DNA of 64,000 nucleotides from Ophiura sarsii. Its lineage: Eukaryota; Echinodermata; Ophiuroidea; Amphilepidida; Ophiuridae. The DNA is taken from assembly GCA_035610835.1 (NCBI GenBank), contig CM069446.1, forward strand, positions 70,541,062 to 70,605,061, given 5' to 3'. Shown here in pieces: positions 35,151-45,478 of this stretch (the first letter of the stretch is position 1; every line of letters starts with the position of its first letter). Position numbers and translations under genes: made by a program. The notes under the pieces are model-generated. The model worked only from the letters and a program-made list of their open reading frames with translations, was not told the DNA's origin and did not search any database.

Positions 35151-35794
35151 ATGATACCTCATTCGTATCAATCGCAATGATACCTCATTCGTATCAATCG
35201 CAATGATACCTCATTCGTATCAATCGCAATGGTGGTCATGGGTTAAGTGTAGGTTAATGCTTGGTTGGGGAGATGGTGATCTGTAAAGCATGTAGCCAGC
35301 TGGGCTGGTGATACGGTCATGCCCCAACAGGTGACAACAGGCAGCTCCTGGTAGATTTAGTTCCCAAGTTTTGTTGTGTAGGTTCTCTTGATGCCCATCA
35401 GACCTCCAGATATTATTATTTTTCTATCATTTATATTTTGATGTTGTTCTCTATGTTTGGGCTTTTATCTTATTATTATGTCACTTTCATTGGCATTTTT
35501 AACCTTTGCCCATTTGTGTGTCTTGTTTTATGCATATTTTCTGAGTTGCAGTGAACCAATTGATTGGCCTTTCAGAGCTCTCTTTCGAGAGTTACCAGTT
35601 TGATTTTTAATCACTCTGGTCATTAACTTTGTTAATGTCTGTTGGGCTATTGTTCACATTTGCGCTTTATATACCAAAAAAATAAATAAAATGATACCTC
35701 ATTCGTATCAATCGCAATGATACCTCATTCGTATCAATCGCAATGATACCTCATTCGTATCAATCGCAATGATACCTCATTCGTATCAATCGCA
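35151..35794 (+). repeat. 26-bp tandem repeat interrupted by a SINE-like element (A copy 2)
   Basis: Three units of a 26-bp sequence (atgatacctcattcgtatca plus atcgca) lie at 35,151-35,228 and four more at 35,691-35,794. Between them is a 460-bp insert sharing its 3' half with the SINE at 23,067-23,635. A copy 3 has a single unit here (near 43,121), so expansion and insertion are private to copy 2. Each unit has a hairpin, GATAC/GTATC. Confidence 0.75.
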
Positions 35795-37225
35795 TGTTTC
35801 AGTAGCCACCTGCTTGTGGAGAGGTCTCATTCAACAAAATGTGCACAATTCACCACTATTTCATGCTAACAAGAACAACTTTTGTCATCTGTGAAATGAA
35901 GTAAACATGCCGTTTAAAATCTTTGAACAACGCGACAACTGGCGTTGTTCAAGTACCCTGCTTAAAAGACTTGTTTAAATATGCGAAAGTTGTTTAAGCA
36001 GCGTACTTGACGAACCCCTGTTGTTTAAAACTGTTAACTTTGCTGCGTTGAAGAGAGATGCTCTATTGACTTTAGGACATTATTAGTAATGATTTTGGCG
36101 CATTCAGATTTGAGACCGCTCAATATTCTGAAGCACTTGGCTGCACTCTATAACAAGTAAATGCTACAAATGAGATATCATCCGAACAAGAAACATATCA
36201 GTTTTTCATTGAAACACAACATGAATATATCACAAAATATCAGAAAAAATGGCGATTGGAAAAGAGTTTCGTAACTTTTTTGAGCAGTTTATTTCCCATA
36301 TTAATTGTCTGCTCCAACCCAGATGTATACATTTTACTATAAAAATATAATCCCAGTTGCGCTTCATTTTAGCATGACTCAAGAATTAGTACCATTGCGT
36401 GATTAACCAATAGAGTTTGGTTGACACATATTATGAAGTAATACTTCCAATGTATAGCCTTTGGACAATCCAATCTAAACATGTCAAGGGCCAGAAATCA
36501 CACCTATAAAAATCTTGTAAGTGCTCATGCCCCTGAACATGTATAAAGCAAACACTTCCTATGCATAACCATTGGGAAATTTTACTTTATACATGTTGAA
36601 GGGCCGGACTTTGACTGAACAGCAACGATATGTCAAAATTCTATCGACGAACACAGTTCTGGGAAAGAACACAAAGTAATCAAATTATAATGAAAATAAT
36701 GGACAACAATGCTTCTTACAATAATATCCCTTAGAAGAACATTAATTTGCAAATATCTTTTTTTTTTAAAGTTTAAATTGAATGATTTTCAACAAGCCCC
36801 AATATATAGTGCTCTTTTCTCACCTATCCTCTCCCCCTTTTCCCCTCAAACATGCCCCCTATTGAAGTGTCATCCAACGTGCCAATTTTGAAGTGACAGC
36901 TCAAATATATTCAAAAGCAGAGCAAATTTTCTAAATAGTACTTCAGTAATTGACTGCTAACGTGATTACTCGCTAAAGTTTCAATAAAACAGAAATCACA
37001 TATTTTGCGATGGGCTTAATTATCCCATATTGTTGAGAATTGTCAGCAGCAAAATGACAAAAGTGCGGCCAATTGGACCCAAGATGCTTACTTGATCTTG
37101 TCTGAATTACAAGACGTTCCAGACCAGGTGCTATAACCCTTACACTGCCAAATCCAACAGAAGCACTGCACCGGTGGGCCCCATCTCCTCTATCTCATTG
37201 CACGTTCGCGAACAGTATATATATA

Positions 37226-37320
37226 CATAGATGTGTGAGCCCCTTAGCGTGATGATGGATGATCATCTGGACTCCGATTGCTGCGGCCCGGGTTCGAATC
37301 CCGGGTTGGCCCTCTTTTTC
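37226..37320 (+). ncRNA. tRNA-like pol III sequence, A copy 2
   Basis: Inverted copy of the element at 445-530. It retains box A-like, box B and the T-run terminator. Secondary structure is incomplete (no matching acceptor stem). Confidence 0.5.
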
Positions 37321-37754
37321 TGTCATTAATTCTCCTCACTCCATCCCCCAACCCTAATTAGCTTTTGTCCTACAGACTACCTGTCAGGTTAGGGTTAATG
37401 TTAGCTGATTTAAAATCAGTAATCAGTATCACATATCTATACACTAAGATACACAGGCAAGTACGGATGAATGGGGAGCTGTGATTCATTTCACACAAAT
37501 TGTCATTGCTGAGCACACATTATGCAATATAAAATCATTTTACTGCAACTTTGTTCTTGGTTGGTCTGGTTACTTAAGTCGTCATAACTTTAAAACTATC
37601 CACTCGATTTTTATGAATGGGTCTAAAATTATGCAGAAGAAATTTGCTTGTTTAATGTATATCTCATATTGTTTATACGGATTACTGATTTTAAATTAGC
37701 TGATATTAAAGCATCTGGTCAGTAATTGTTTGAGTTAGGTGTATTTTGTGACCA

Positions 37755-39140
37755 TTGATTGTCAATATCGAACAAGTGTAGCCCAATTTACAAAAGTGAC
37801 ATTCCTTGAGTGATGATTTACTCTTCAAAAATAGCCAAATTTGGCAATCGCAGTGTTTCATCGACAACTATGATTTCACATTTCTTGTCGACTTTTTCGG
37901 CGATGTTCTCAGCGACATTATTAATGTGTCGACTTTCTGTGTCATCAAGTATTTACAACAGCATTACATTGACTACCATAATTTCACATTTCTTGTCGAC
38001 TTTTTCGGCGTCGTTCTCAGCGTCATCGTGTGTTTAACTCTCACCACCTTCTTTGGCTTTGCCCTAGACGACGATGACAGAGTGCCGCCGCCGGCGGGAT
38101 CAACGGGCGAGAGGAGAATCACGTCACTGGTGGAATCGTCAAGCGAGGGAGCCATAGATTTCCTGGTTCTGTAGAGAGAATTATTATGTGTATTAGCCAT
38201 ACCATCATTAAAGTTTATTTAACTAAATCTATTTCAATCCTACCTTCCCCAGCCCCAAACACTTTCCCCTTTTTTGTTTAAACAAATAAGGAACGGGTGG
38301 TTGAGGACAAACAAAATCAAAATCTTTTGGGAGCCTAACAGTCACATAATCATACAAAGAGAAATTTCAAACTAAGAAAAAGAACAACTTTAATTTGTCT
38401 TTAACTTTCTGGGATTTTTTGAAAATCTAATATGACCTTTTGACAGGTGTATCGCTCAGTGCGAGAACTTCAATGAGCATTTGTAAATGAGCAAGTGCCA
38501 CTGTCTTTCAAAGGCATAATATGCGTGGTGCAATCTTATTAACATGACTGAAAATTGGAGGGGCTGCCCCCCTTGGATAGTTCCATGTCATAGTGTGTCA
38601 ATGTATGTCCATAGTATGTTGACTATTCTTGTGTCCACTATTGGAGAGCAGACCTATAAGTATGTGTACATGTACAGCAATCATTTGGAGCCCTTAGGAC
38701 AAACATAATTGTTTGTTTGTCCATAGATCCCAAGGGTAGGGTCGGTCCTGTCGGATTTAATATTTAACCAAATTAAATCACATTCAAAGGATGTATAATT
38801 ATCTTAATATTTGCTAATGGACGCACCGTCACATGAGGTCGACCTTGCGTAAAGTATGCAAGTTCAACCTCACCCCAAAAAAATGGTGCAACGGACATCA
38901 GTGGTGCGCAATACGTAAACTCGACCTCACGGCTCCGATTGGTTAGCAGCATTTTGTGAGTTTTCAAGCATGTGCGCGCAGCTGATCGAAGTGCGCCTGC
39001 GTATGTCGGACTGTGGCTAGGAGAATATGTGCCGTAGGTCCATTATGAAGTGATATATTAAATATTCATGCTTTCAAACAGTTTAGAAGAGCAAAGAAGT
39101 GGTTTAAAAAATATTTTAGTGTATTTCCGGAAATCAAAAT
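37755..39140 (-). repeat. Palindrome core P, left arm
   Basis: Inverted copy of 39,491-40,885. Paired coordinates sum to 78,631 from the spacer edge to at least 38,168/40,463, so that stretch has no net indel. Segments compared base by base were identical, except two substitutions in the mirrored exon. A net 9-bp shift appears before 37,754. The inner edge lies at the self-complementary motif gatttccggaaatc. Confidence 0.9.
37973..38168 (-). pseudogene. Mirror copy of exon 2 without its own exon 1
   Basis: Reverse-complement duplicate of exon 2 in the left core arm. It keeps the cag|A acceptor and open frame to the same stop. It differs from the right copy at two bases, one giving Thr instead of Ala in the PAGGG-(A/T)-L segment. 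The only exon 1 lies in the spacer on the other strand, so in this orientation the copy is unused. Inversion of the spacer would connect it and disconnect the right copy. It may therefore be an alternative exon rather than dead sequence. Confidence 0.6.
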
Positions 39141-39490
39141 CCTAGCCTCTATTCCATATTGTATTATAATTTCTTTGTATTACTTTTGCTGAATAATTTG
39201 AATTGAATTGAATTGAATTGTGACAGGATGTCGTCGTCAGCGAAGCAGTCGCCTCGTAGTAGGAGGAAAACGCCCTCTGTGAACACACCCGAGGATGCGT
39301 TTGCAAGTCCAGCACCCTCGCCAGCTTCATCCGCAAGACGTGGTTTGTCAGAGAGTGTAGCAGATTCTCCGGTTACCAGATTAAGGTATGTGGGTATTGA
39401 TTTACCATGCACCCCACACCCCACCTGCAGATAAGGACAAAAAATGGTTCGACCCTAATTTTGGAAATTCCAGTTGTTGTTTCTTCCAGA
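39141..39490. other. Unique 350-bp spacer at the palindrome centre
   Basis: Only non-mirrored sequence at the centre of the giant palindrome. It holds an (aattg)n microsatellite, then a CpG-containing coding exon with a consensus splice donor, then AT-rich sequence. If the flanking arms recombine, this segment would invert relative to everything else, yet either orientation places the exon upstream of an equivalent exon 2. Confidence 0.9.
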
Positions 39491-40658
39491 ATTTTGATTT
39501 CCGGAAATACACTAAAATATTTTTTAAACCACTTCTTTGCTCTTCTAAACTGTTTGAAAGCATGAATATTTAATATATCACTTCATAATGGACCTACGGC
39601 ACATATTCTCCTAGCCACAGTCCGACATACGCAGGCGCACTTCGATCAGCTGCGCGCACATGCTTGAAAACTCACAAAATGCTGCTAACCAATCGGAGCC
39701 GTGAGGTCGAGTTTACGTATTGCGCACCACTGATGTCCGTTGCACCATTTTTTTGGGGTGAGGTTGAACTTGCATACTTTACGCAAGGTCGACCTCATGT
39801 GACGGTGCGTCCATTAGCAAATATTAAGATAATTATACATCCTTTGAATGTGATTTAATTTGGTTAAATATTAAATCCGACAGGACCGACCCTACCCTTG
39901 GGATCTATGGACAAACAAACAATTATGTTTGTCCTAAGGGCTCCAAATGATTGCTGTACATGTACACATACTTATAGGTCTGCTCTCCAATAGTGGACAC
40001 AAGAATAGTCAACATACTATGGACATACATTGACACACTATGACATGGAACTATCCAAGGGGGGCAGCCCCTCCAATTTTCAGTCATGTTAATAAGATTG
40101 CACCACGCATATTATGCCTTTGAAAGACAGTGGCACTTGCTCATTTACAAATGCTCATTGAAGTTCTCGCACTGAGCGATACACCTGTCAAAAGGTCATA
40201 TTAGATTTTCAAAAAATCCCAGAAAGTTAAAGACAAATTAAAGTTGTTCTTTTTCTTAGTTTGAAATTTCTCTTTGTATGATTATGTGACTGTTAGGCTC
40301 CCAAAAGATTTTGATTTTGTTTGTCCTCAACCACCCGTTCCTTATTTGTTTAAACAAAAAAGGGGAAAGTGTTTGGGGCTGGGGAAGGTAGGATTGAAAT
40401 AGATTTAGTTAAATAAACTTTAATGATGGTATGGCTAATACACATAATAATTCTCTCTACAGAACCAGGAAATCTATGGCTCCCTCGCTTGACGATTCCA
40501 CCAGTGACGTGATTCTCCTCTCGCCCGTTGATCCCGCCGGCGGTGGCGCTCTGTCGTCGTCGTCTAGGGCAAAGCCAAAGAAGGTGGTGAGAGTTAAACA
40601 CACGATGACGCTGAGAACGACGCCGAAAAAGTCGACAAGAAACGTGAAATTATGGTAG
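39228..40658 (+). CDS. Predicted two-exon gene: 117-aa Ser/Pro-rich basic protein
   Basis: Exon 1 is 39,228-39,385: ATG followed by 52 codons plus 2 nt, donor AAG|GTATGT. Exon 2 is 40,463-40,658, with acceptor ctctctacag|A and ending in TAG. The phases fit exactly: the AG of exon 1 plus the A of exon 2 form an Arg codon across the 1,077-nt intron. The product would be 117 aa. The first exon is rich in SP/TP next to basic residues (QSPRSRRKTP, NTPED, SPAPSPASSARRG), like CDK-phosphorylated disordered nuclear proteins; this is inference. The second contains a Gly/Ser run and a basic tail (SSSSRAKPKKVVRVK). No family was recognised. A second possible donor (AAG|gtggtg) lies inside exon 2, so the 3' end is uncertain and more exons may exist. 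Promoter and poly(A) site were not identified. Confidence 0.55.
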
Positions 40659-40885
40659 TCAATGAAATACTGTTGTAAACACCCGATGACACACAAAGTC
40701 GACACATTAATAATGTCGCTGAGAACGTTGCTGCAAAAAGTCAACAAGATATGTAAAATTATAGATGTTGATGAAACACTCCCCAATCACTGTGATTGCC
40801 ACATTTTACTGTTTTTGGAGAGTAAAACACCACTAGGAATGACCCTATTGTAAATTGAGCTACACTTGGTCTATATTGACAACAA
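39491..40885 (+). repeat. Palindrome core P, right arm
   Basis: Mirror of the left core arm. It contains most of the intron of the predicted spacer gene and its exon 2. Downstream of exon 2 is a degenerate second copy of a 108-bp unit (start near 40,609, again near 40,717). That spacing is a multiple of three and overlaps the 3' end of the coding exon. Confidence 0.9.
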
Positions 40886-41304
40886 TGGTCACAAAATACA
40901 CCTAACACAAACAGTTACTGACCAGCGGCAGTAATATTAGCTAATTTAAAATCGGTAATCCGTATAAAAAATCCCAGATATACATCAAACAAGCAAATTT
41001 CTTCTTCATAATTTTAGACTTCATTCATAAAAATCGAATGGATAATTTTAAAGTTATGACGACTTAAGTAACTAGAGAACCGAAAACAAAGTTGCAGTAA
41101 AATGATTTTCTATTGTATAATGTGTGTGCTCAGCAGTGACAATTTGTGTGAAATAAATCACAGCTCACCAATCATCTGTACATGCCTGTGTATCTTAGTG
41201 TATATCTTAGATTTGTGATTCTGATTACTGATTTTGATTTGTAAAGGAACATAAATTAAAGCTAAACAGGGATGGAGTGGAGAGAATTAATGACAGAAAA
41301 GGGC

Positions 41305-41395
41305 GCGCCGCCCCGGGATTCGAACCCGGGCCGCAGTGGTCGGAGTCCAGATGATCGTCCATCATCACGCTAAGGGGCTCACACATCTATGTATA
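41305..41395 (-). ncRNA. tRNA-like pol III sequence, A copy 3
   Basis: Third copy. Box B and the GC-rich T stem are kept; the anticodon-region flank and the sequence downstream of the T stem differ (gggcgcgccgcc replaces the T-run), so termination would be lost. Confidence 0.45.
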
Positions 41396-42430
41396 TATAC
41401 TGTCCGCGATAGTGCAATGAGATAGAGGAGATGGGGGTCCACTGGCGCTGTGCTTCTGTTGGATTCTGTTGGATTTGGCAGTGTAAGGGTTATAGCACCT
41501 GGTCTGGAGTGTTTTGTGTTAGGTGTAAGTCAGACAAGATCAAAGTGAGCATCTTGGGCCCAATTGGCTGCACTTATGTCATTTTGCCGCTGACAATTTT
41601 CAGCAATATGCGATAAGCCCATCGCAAAATATGTGATTTCTGTTTCATTGAAACATTAGTAACTGCATTAACAGTCAATTACTGAAGTACTATTTAGAAA
41701 ATTTGTTCTGCTTTTGAATATATTTGACCTGTCACTTCAAAATGGGCACGTTGGATGACACTTCAATAGGGGGCATGTTTGAGGGGAAAAGGGGGAGAGG
41801 ATAGGTGAGAAAAGAGCACTATATATTGAGGCTTGTTGAAAATCATCAAATTTAAAACTTAAAAAAAAAAGATATACTCGCAAATGAATAATCTTCTAAG
41901 GGATATTATTGTAAGAAGCATTGTTGTCCATTATTTTCTTTATAATTTGATTACTTTATTGTTTTCTTTCCCAAAACTGAGTTCGTTGATTAAGTGTCCA
42001 TTTTGACATATCGTCGCTGTTCTCTCAAAACCCTGTACATTTGTCCGGCCCTTCAACATGTATAAAGTAAAATTGCCCAATGGTTATGCATAGGAAGTGT
42101 TTGCTTTATACATGTTCAGGGGCATGAGCACTTACAAGGTTTAATAGGTGTGATTTCTGGCCCTTGAGCATGTTTAGATTGGATTGTCCAAAGGTTATAC
42201 ATAGGAAGTCTTACTTACGCTATGTGAGATGTTATCATATTTTAAAATGTTGTTGACCTAGCTGTATTGAAAATAGGTGTCAACCAAACTCTCTATTGGT
42301 TAATCAAGGAATGGAAATTCTTGTGTCGTGCTATAATGAAACGCAACTGGGACCGTGGCAGGCTATATATTATATTTTTATAGTAAAATGTATACAGCTG
42401 GGCTCAATAAGCAGATAATTAATCTGGGAA

Positions 42431-43255
42431 ATAAATTGTGCAAAAAAGTTAGGAAACTCTTTTCCAATCGCCATTTATTCTGATATTTTCTGATATATTC
42501 TTGTTGTGTTTCAATGAAAAACTGATGTGTTTCTTGTTCGGATGCTTGATTATACTATTCAGACACTAATCTAGGGACCATTTTCTCATTTTTTTCTTCT
42601 AAAGCCGTATTTTTGAAATTTTGACCAAAAATGGCAAAAAAAAGTGGGGAAAAAATAAAAAAAATCACTTTTACGGCACTTTTTGGTCAAAATTCAAAAT
42701 TCAAAATTCAAGTTTAGGTAAAAGATGAGAGAATTGTCATTTGTAGCATTTACTTGTTTTAGAGCGCAGCCAAGTGCTTCAGAATATTGAGTGGTCTCAA
42801 ATCTGAATGCGCCAAAATCATCACTAATAATGTCCTCAAAAGTCAATAGAGCATCTCACTTCAACGCAGCAAAGTTAACAGTTTTAAACAACAGGGGTTC
42901 GTCAAGTACGCTGCTTAAACAACGTTTGCATATTTAAACAAGTCTTTTAAGCAGGGTACTTGAACAATACCAGTTTTCGCGTTGTTCAAAGATTTTAAAC
43001 GGCATGTTTACTTCATTTCACAGATGACAAAAGTTGTTCTTGTTAGCATGAAATAGTGGTGAATTGTGCACATTTGGTTGAATGAGACCTCCCCACAAGC
43101 AGGTGGTTACTGAAACAAGCGATTGATACGAATGAGGTATCATTGGAAAGAGAATCAGCTTTTCATTGACAAGAAACACAGTATGAATATATAATATATC
43201 AAAATATCCGAAAAATGGGCGTTTGAAAAAAAAGGTTTTTTGAGCAGTTTATAAA
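42431..43255. mobile_element. 825-bp element with about 110-bp inverted ends (A copy 3)
   Basis: Ends resemble AAACTGCTCAAAAAA. Full-length also in copy 2 (about 35,045-36,290, enlarged by the SINE and 26-bp repeat). Copy 1 keeps only the termini (1,498-1,585), an internal deletion derivative. Confidence 0.65.
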
Positions 43256-43317
43256 TTTGAGCTGTGTGTAGGTGTGCTTTCCAATACCAATTAGTGTACA
43301 TCTTTGAGACAAACTTC

Positions 43318-43395
43318 ATGGGGGCAGGGAGGGTCAGGGCAGGGAGGGTTGGGGCAGGGAGGGTCGGGGCAGGGAGGGTTGGGGCAGGGAGGGTT
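43318..43395 (+). repeat. 15-bp G-rich minisatellite, about 5 units (A copy 3)
   Basis: Same locus as 34,820-34,975 with an intermediate unit number and a ggttgggg/ggtcgggg variant alternation. Confidence 0.8.
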
Positions 43396-43458
43396 AAGTT
43401 AACTATATATAGTTTATATTTTTCACTTCACCATTAAATGGTACAATGGATTGCTTAA

Positions 43459-43992
43459 GGGATCACGTCAAAACTCGACCGCCCGGCAACTGCCGGTTAC
43501 GGCCGGTTCCGTTCGGTTCTCACAAAACGTGTCGTCTGTTATAATATACACACATAATGAGGTCAAATAGTAACACTCTGGTGAACACGACCGGTTGAAA
43601 GTGCCTCGTCACACAAGTGAGCAATAACATCTGAAGTAATGGGCTCTTTTAAGACTTAAAAGTCTCAGTTAAACAACCAGTACAATACAGCTATTGATTT
43701 TCGCTGGGGTTGGCTTTTTCAATCTGTTTATAGCTCAATTAACTTTTTAAAATCAATACCGAAAGTCTATGAATGTTTTTTTTTATAGAACGATTATAGA
43801 GAGAGCTATTATGACCGCAAAGTAACAGATTGATAGTGTAAATTGGTCAGATTACAGCATTAAGTTAACCGGCGGTTGTTCAGTGTTGCATGCGCGAATA
43901 TTCATATACCAGTAAAACATTTGACCTGAAAGAACCGGGCGGAACCGCCCGTAACCGGCAGTCAACGGGCGGTCGAGTTTTGACGTCTCCCC
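43459..43992. mobile_element. 534-bp TAA-flanked element (A copy 3 only)
   Basis: GC-rich inverted ends (GTCAAAACTCGACCGCCCG) and CCGG-rich subterminal repeats; TAA on both sides of a gcttaacac target intact in copies 1 and 2. No ORF of note. Likely PIF/Harbinger-type non-autonomous element. Confidence 0.8.
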
Positions 43993-44597
43993 TAACACAT
44001 TATAGTGTTATTTCTTATGTGTCTTAATGTTGATGTAATAAATATGTTGAATCGATTTGTCAAAAATAAAATAAAACTATTGACAAATAAATCACATTGT
44101 AATAAAAACTGAAATTTCTGTCTGTCATTGGTAACATTTTGTCATGGAGACAAAGACGACACCTATTTGCACTTTGAACGGACTGTCATTTGCGAGTAAG
44201 AGCCTTGAACTGGTACTGCATTGAATGTGACTATGCCGTAACATTATGTACGGTAATAGTCCGACTCTCTTTGTACAATATGCAATGAGACATTGTGAAA
44301 TGATGCAACACTTTCATTCAATCCAATTCCAGTTCGGTGGTTTGTGCAACGAGCGATTATGCCCGTTATAATACTTTGGACAGATTCAACCCATCCCATA
44401 TCATGTGTGCTTTTTGATTATCCTGGATCGGCTTTGTTGGTTAAGTGTGGAAACTAATTGTGACGCAACACATCAACGTCTTGTCTACTTCTGACAAATC
44501 CTGTGATTTGGACAACATATGACAGCATAATAAATAAGCTTTCATATGATACCTGGTTTTTGAAAAATGAAGTCATGTTTTAATAAAAGGTAAATTT

Positions 44598-44990
44598 CTA
44601 AAAGTATTTCTTGCCATTTATACCAGGCAATTTAAAGGTAGATGTTCCGATTGCTGGCCCGATTTTCAACTTGATGTTTTCTATTTTACATGAAAGGTCA
44701 TCCTTAAAATTGTCACATTCCAAAGTTTGAGTTGCGCATAACTCCAATGGTTCTATTTTTAGAAGCACAAGGTCACGATACATTTGCCCATTGAGTAGTA
44801 CACAGACTGGTTGGTGGTTAACCACCTTTGGCAGTAATTCACCACATTTTAGCCTATAATATCTAAATGTAACATTTCTGGCCCCTAAGATTTTACAGAC
44901 ATAATGAGGAAAATATGGGGATGCTTCTGATATCAAAATATCTGGATGTGAACAAAATATCATGGCTCCAAAAAAGTGATCGGAACACAC
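44598..44990 (-). pseudogene. Conserved ORF fragment of block A, copy 3 (130 codons)
   Basis: Upstream frame closed by a stop; the conserved segment is open and continues past LELC into about 45 extra residues (CDNFKDDLSCKIENIKLKIG) thanks to a 2-nt difference. No single copy has both ends, so none is a clearly intact gene. Confidence 0.4.
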
Positions 44991-45478
44991 ACCTTAAACC
45001 GAGGGGGAGGGTTCATGGTAGAATGTTCTGAAAGAGGTCCCTGTTATTATTTTGGCATCTGTGTTTATAAGGTTCAATCCTCCCTCAGTCATCAATGGTA
45101 ATTAGTGCAATTTCTAGCGTGGATCTGGGCTTTTAATCCGTTAACCCAGATTTTATTTTTTGAATAATACTAACCGGGAGAAACATGAGCCGGCTGACCT
45201 TTCTGATTTGAGGCTTGTCAGGGCAACACGAACCTTTTTTGTTGGCCTAAGGTGACGCTGTTGTATTAAAGGATGATACTGATCAGAACATGCGACCTGT
45301 TATTTATGTATGCGCAGTAAAGGAGTTTCCTATCCCCAAACTAATAGTATCCCTGGCGGGGCTACCAGCACAGCTCATATTTGAATACATGTTTGTTTGT
45401 TTACACGATCGGTCCGACGGACACACGCTTGGGTCCTGAATGGACCAGGCTCAAGCAAAATGCTCGGGCCAGACTTAA

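Larger units (their letters stand above)
23726..37754 (-). repeat. Block A copy 2 (inverted)
   Basis: Reverse-complement copy of block A. It is longer than the others because it hosts a 2,584-bp Helitron (29,003-31,586), a 638-bp palindromic element, a 104-bp element with 10-bp target duplication, a 372-bp TTAA element, a TA-flanked foldback element near 32,578-33,245 and a SINE inside an expanded 26-bp repeat. With copy 1 it forms a palindrome around block B; with copy 3 it forms the outer part of the palindrome centred at 39,315. Confidence 0.87.

Noticed and set aside
38773..38967. 64-codon ORF identical in both core arms
   Set aside because: Lies in the intron of the predicted gene; identity is explained by the near-perfect palindrome, and no protein features are visible.
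39141..39490. Palindrome as a read-folding or assembly artefact
   Set aside because: A 350-bp unique spacer, graded divergence and many arm-specific insertions with proper target duplications argue against it, though long reads are still the decisive test.
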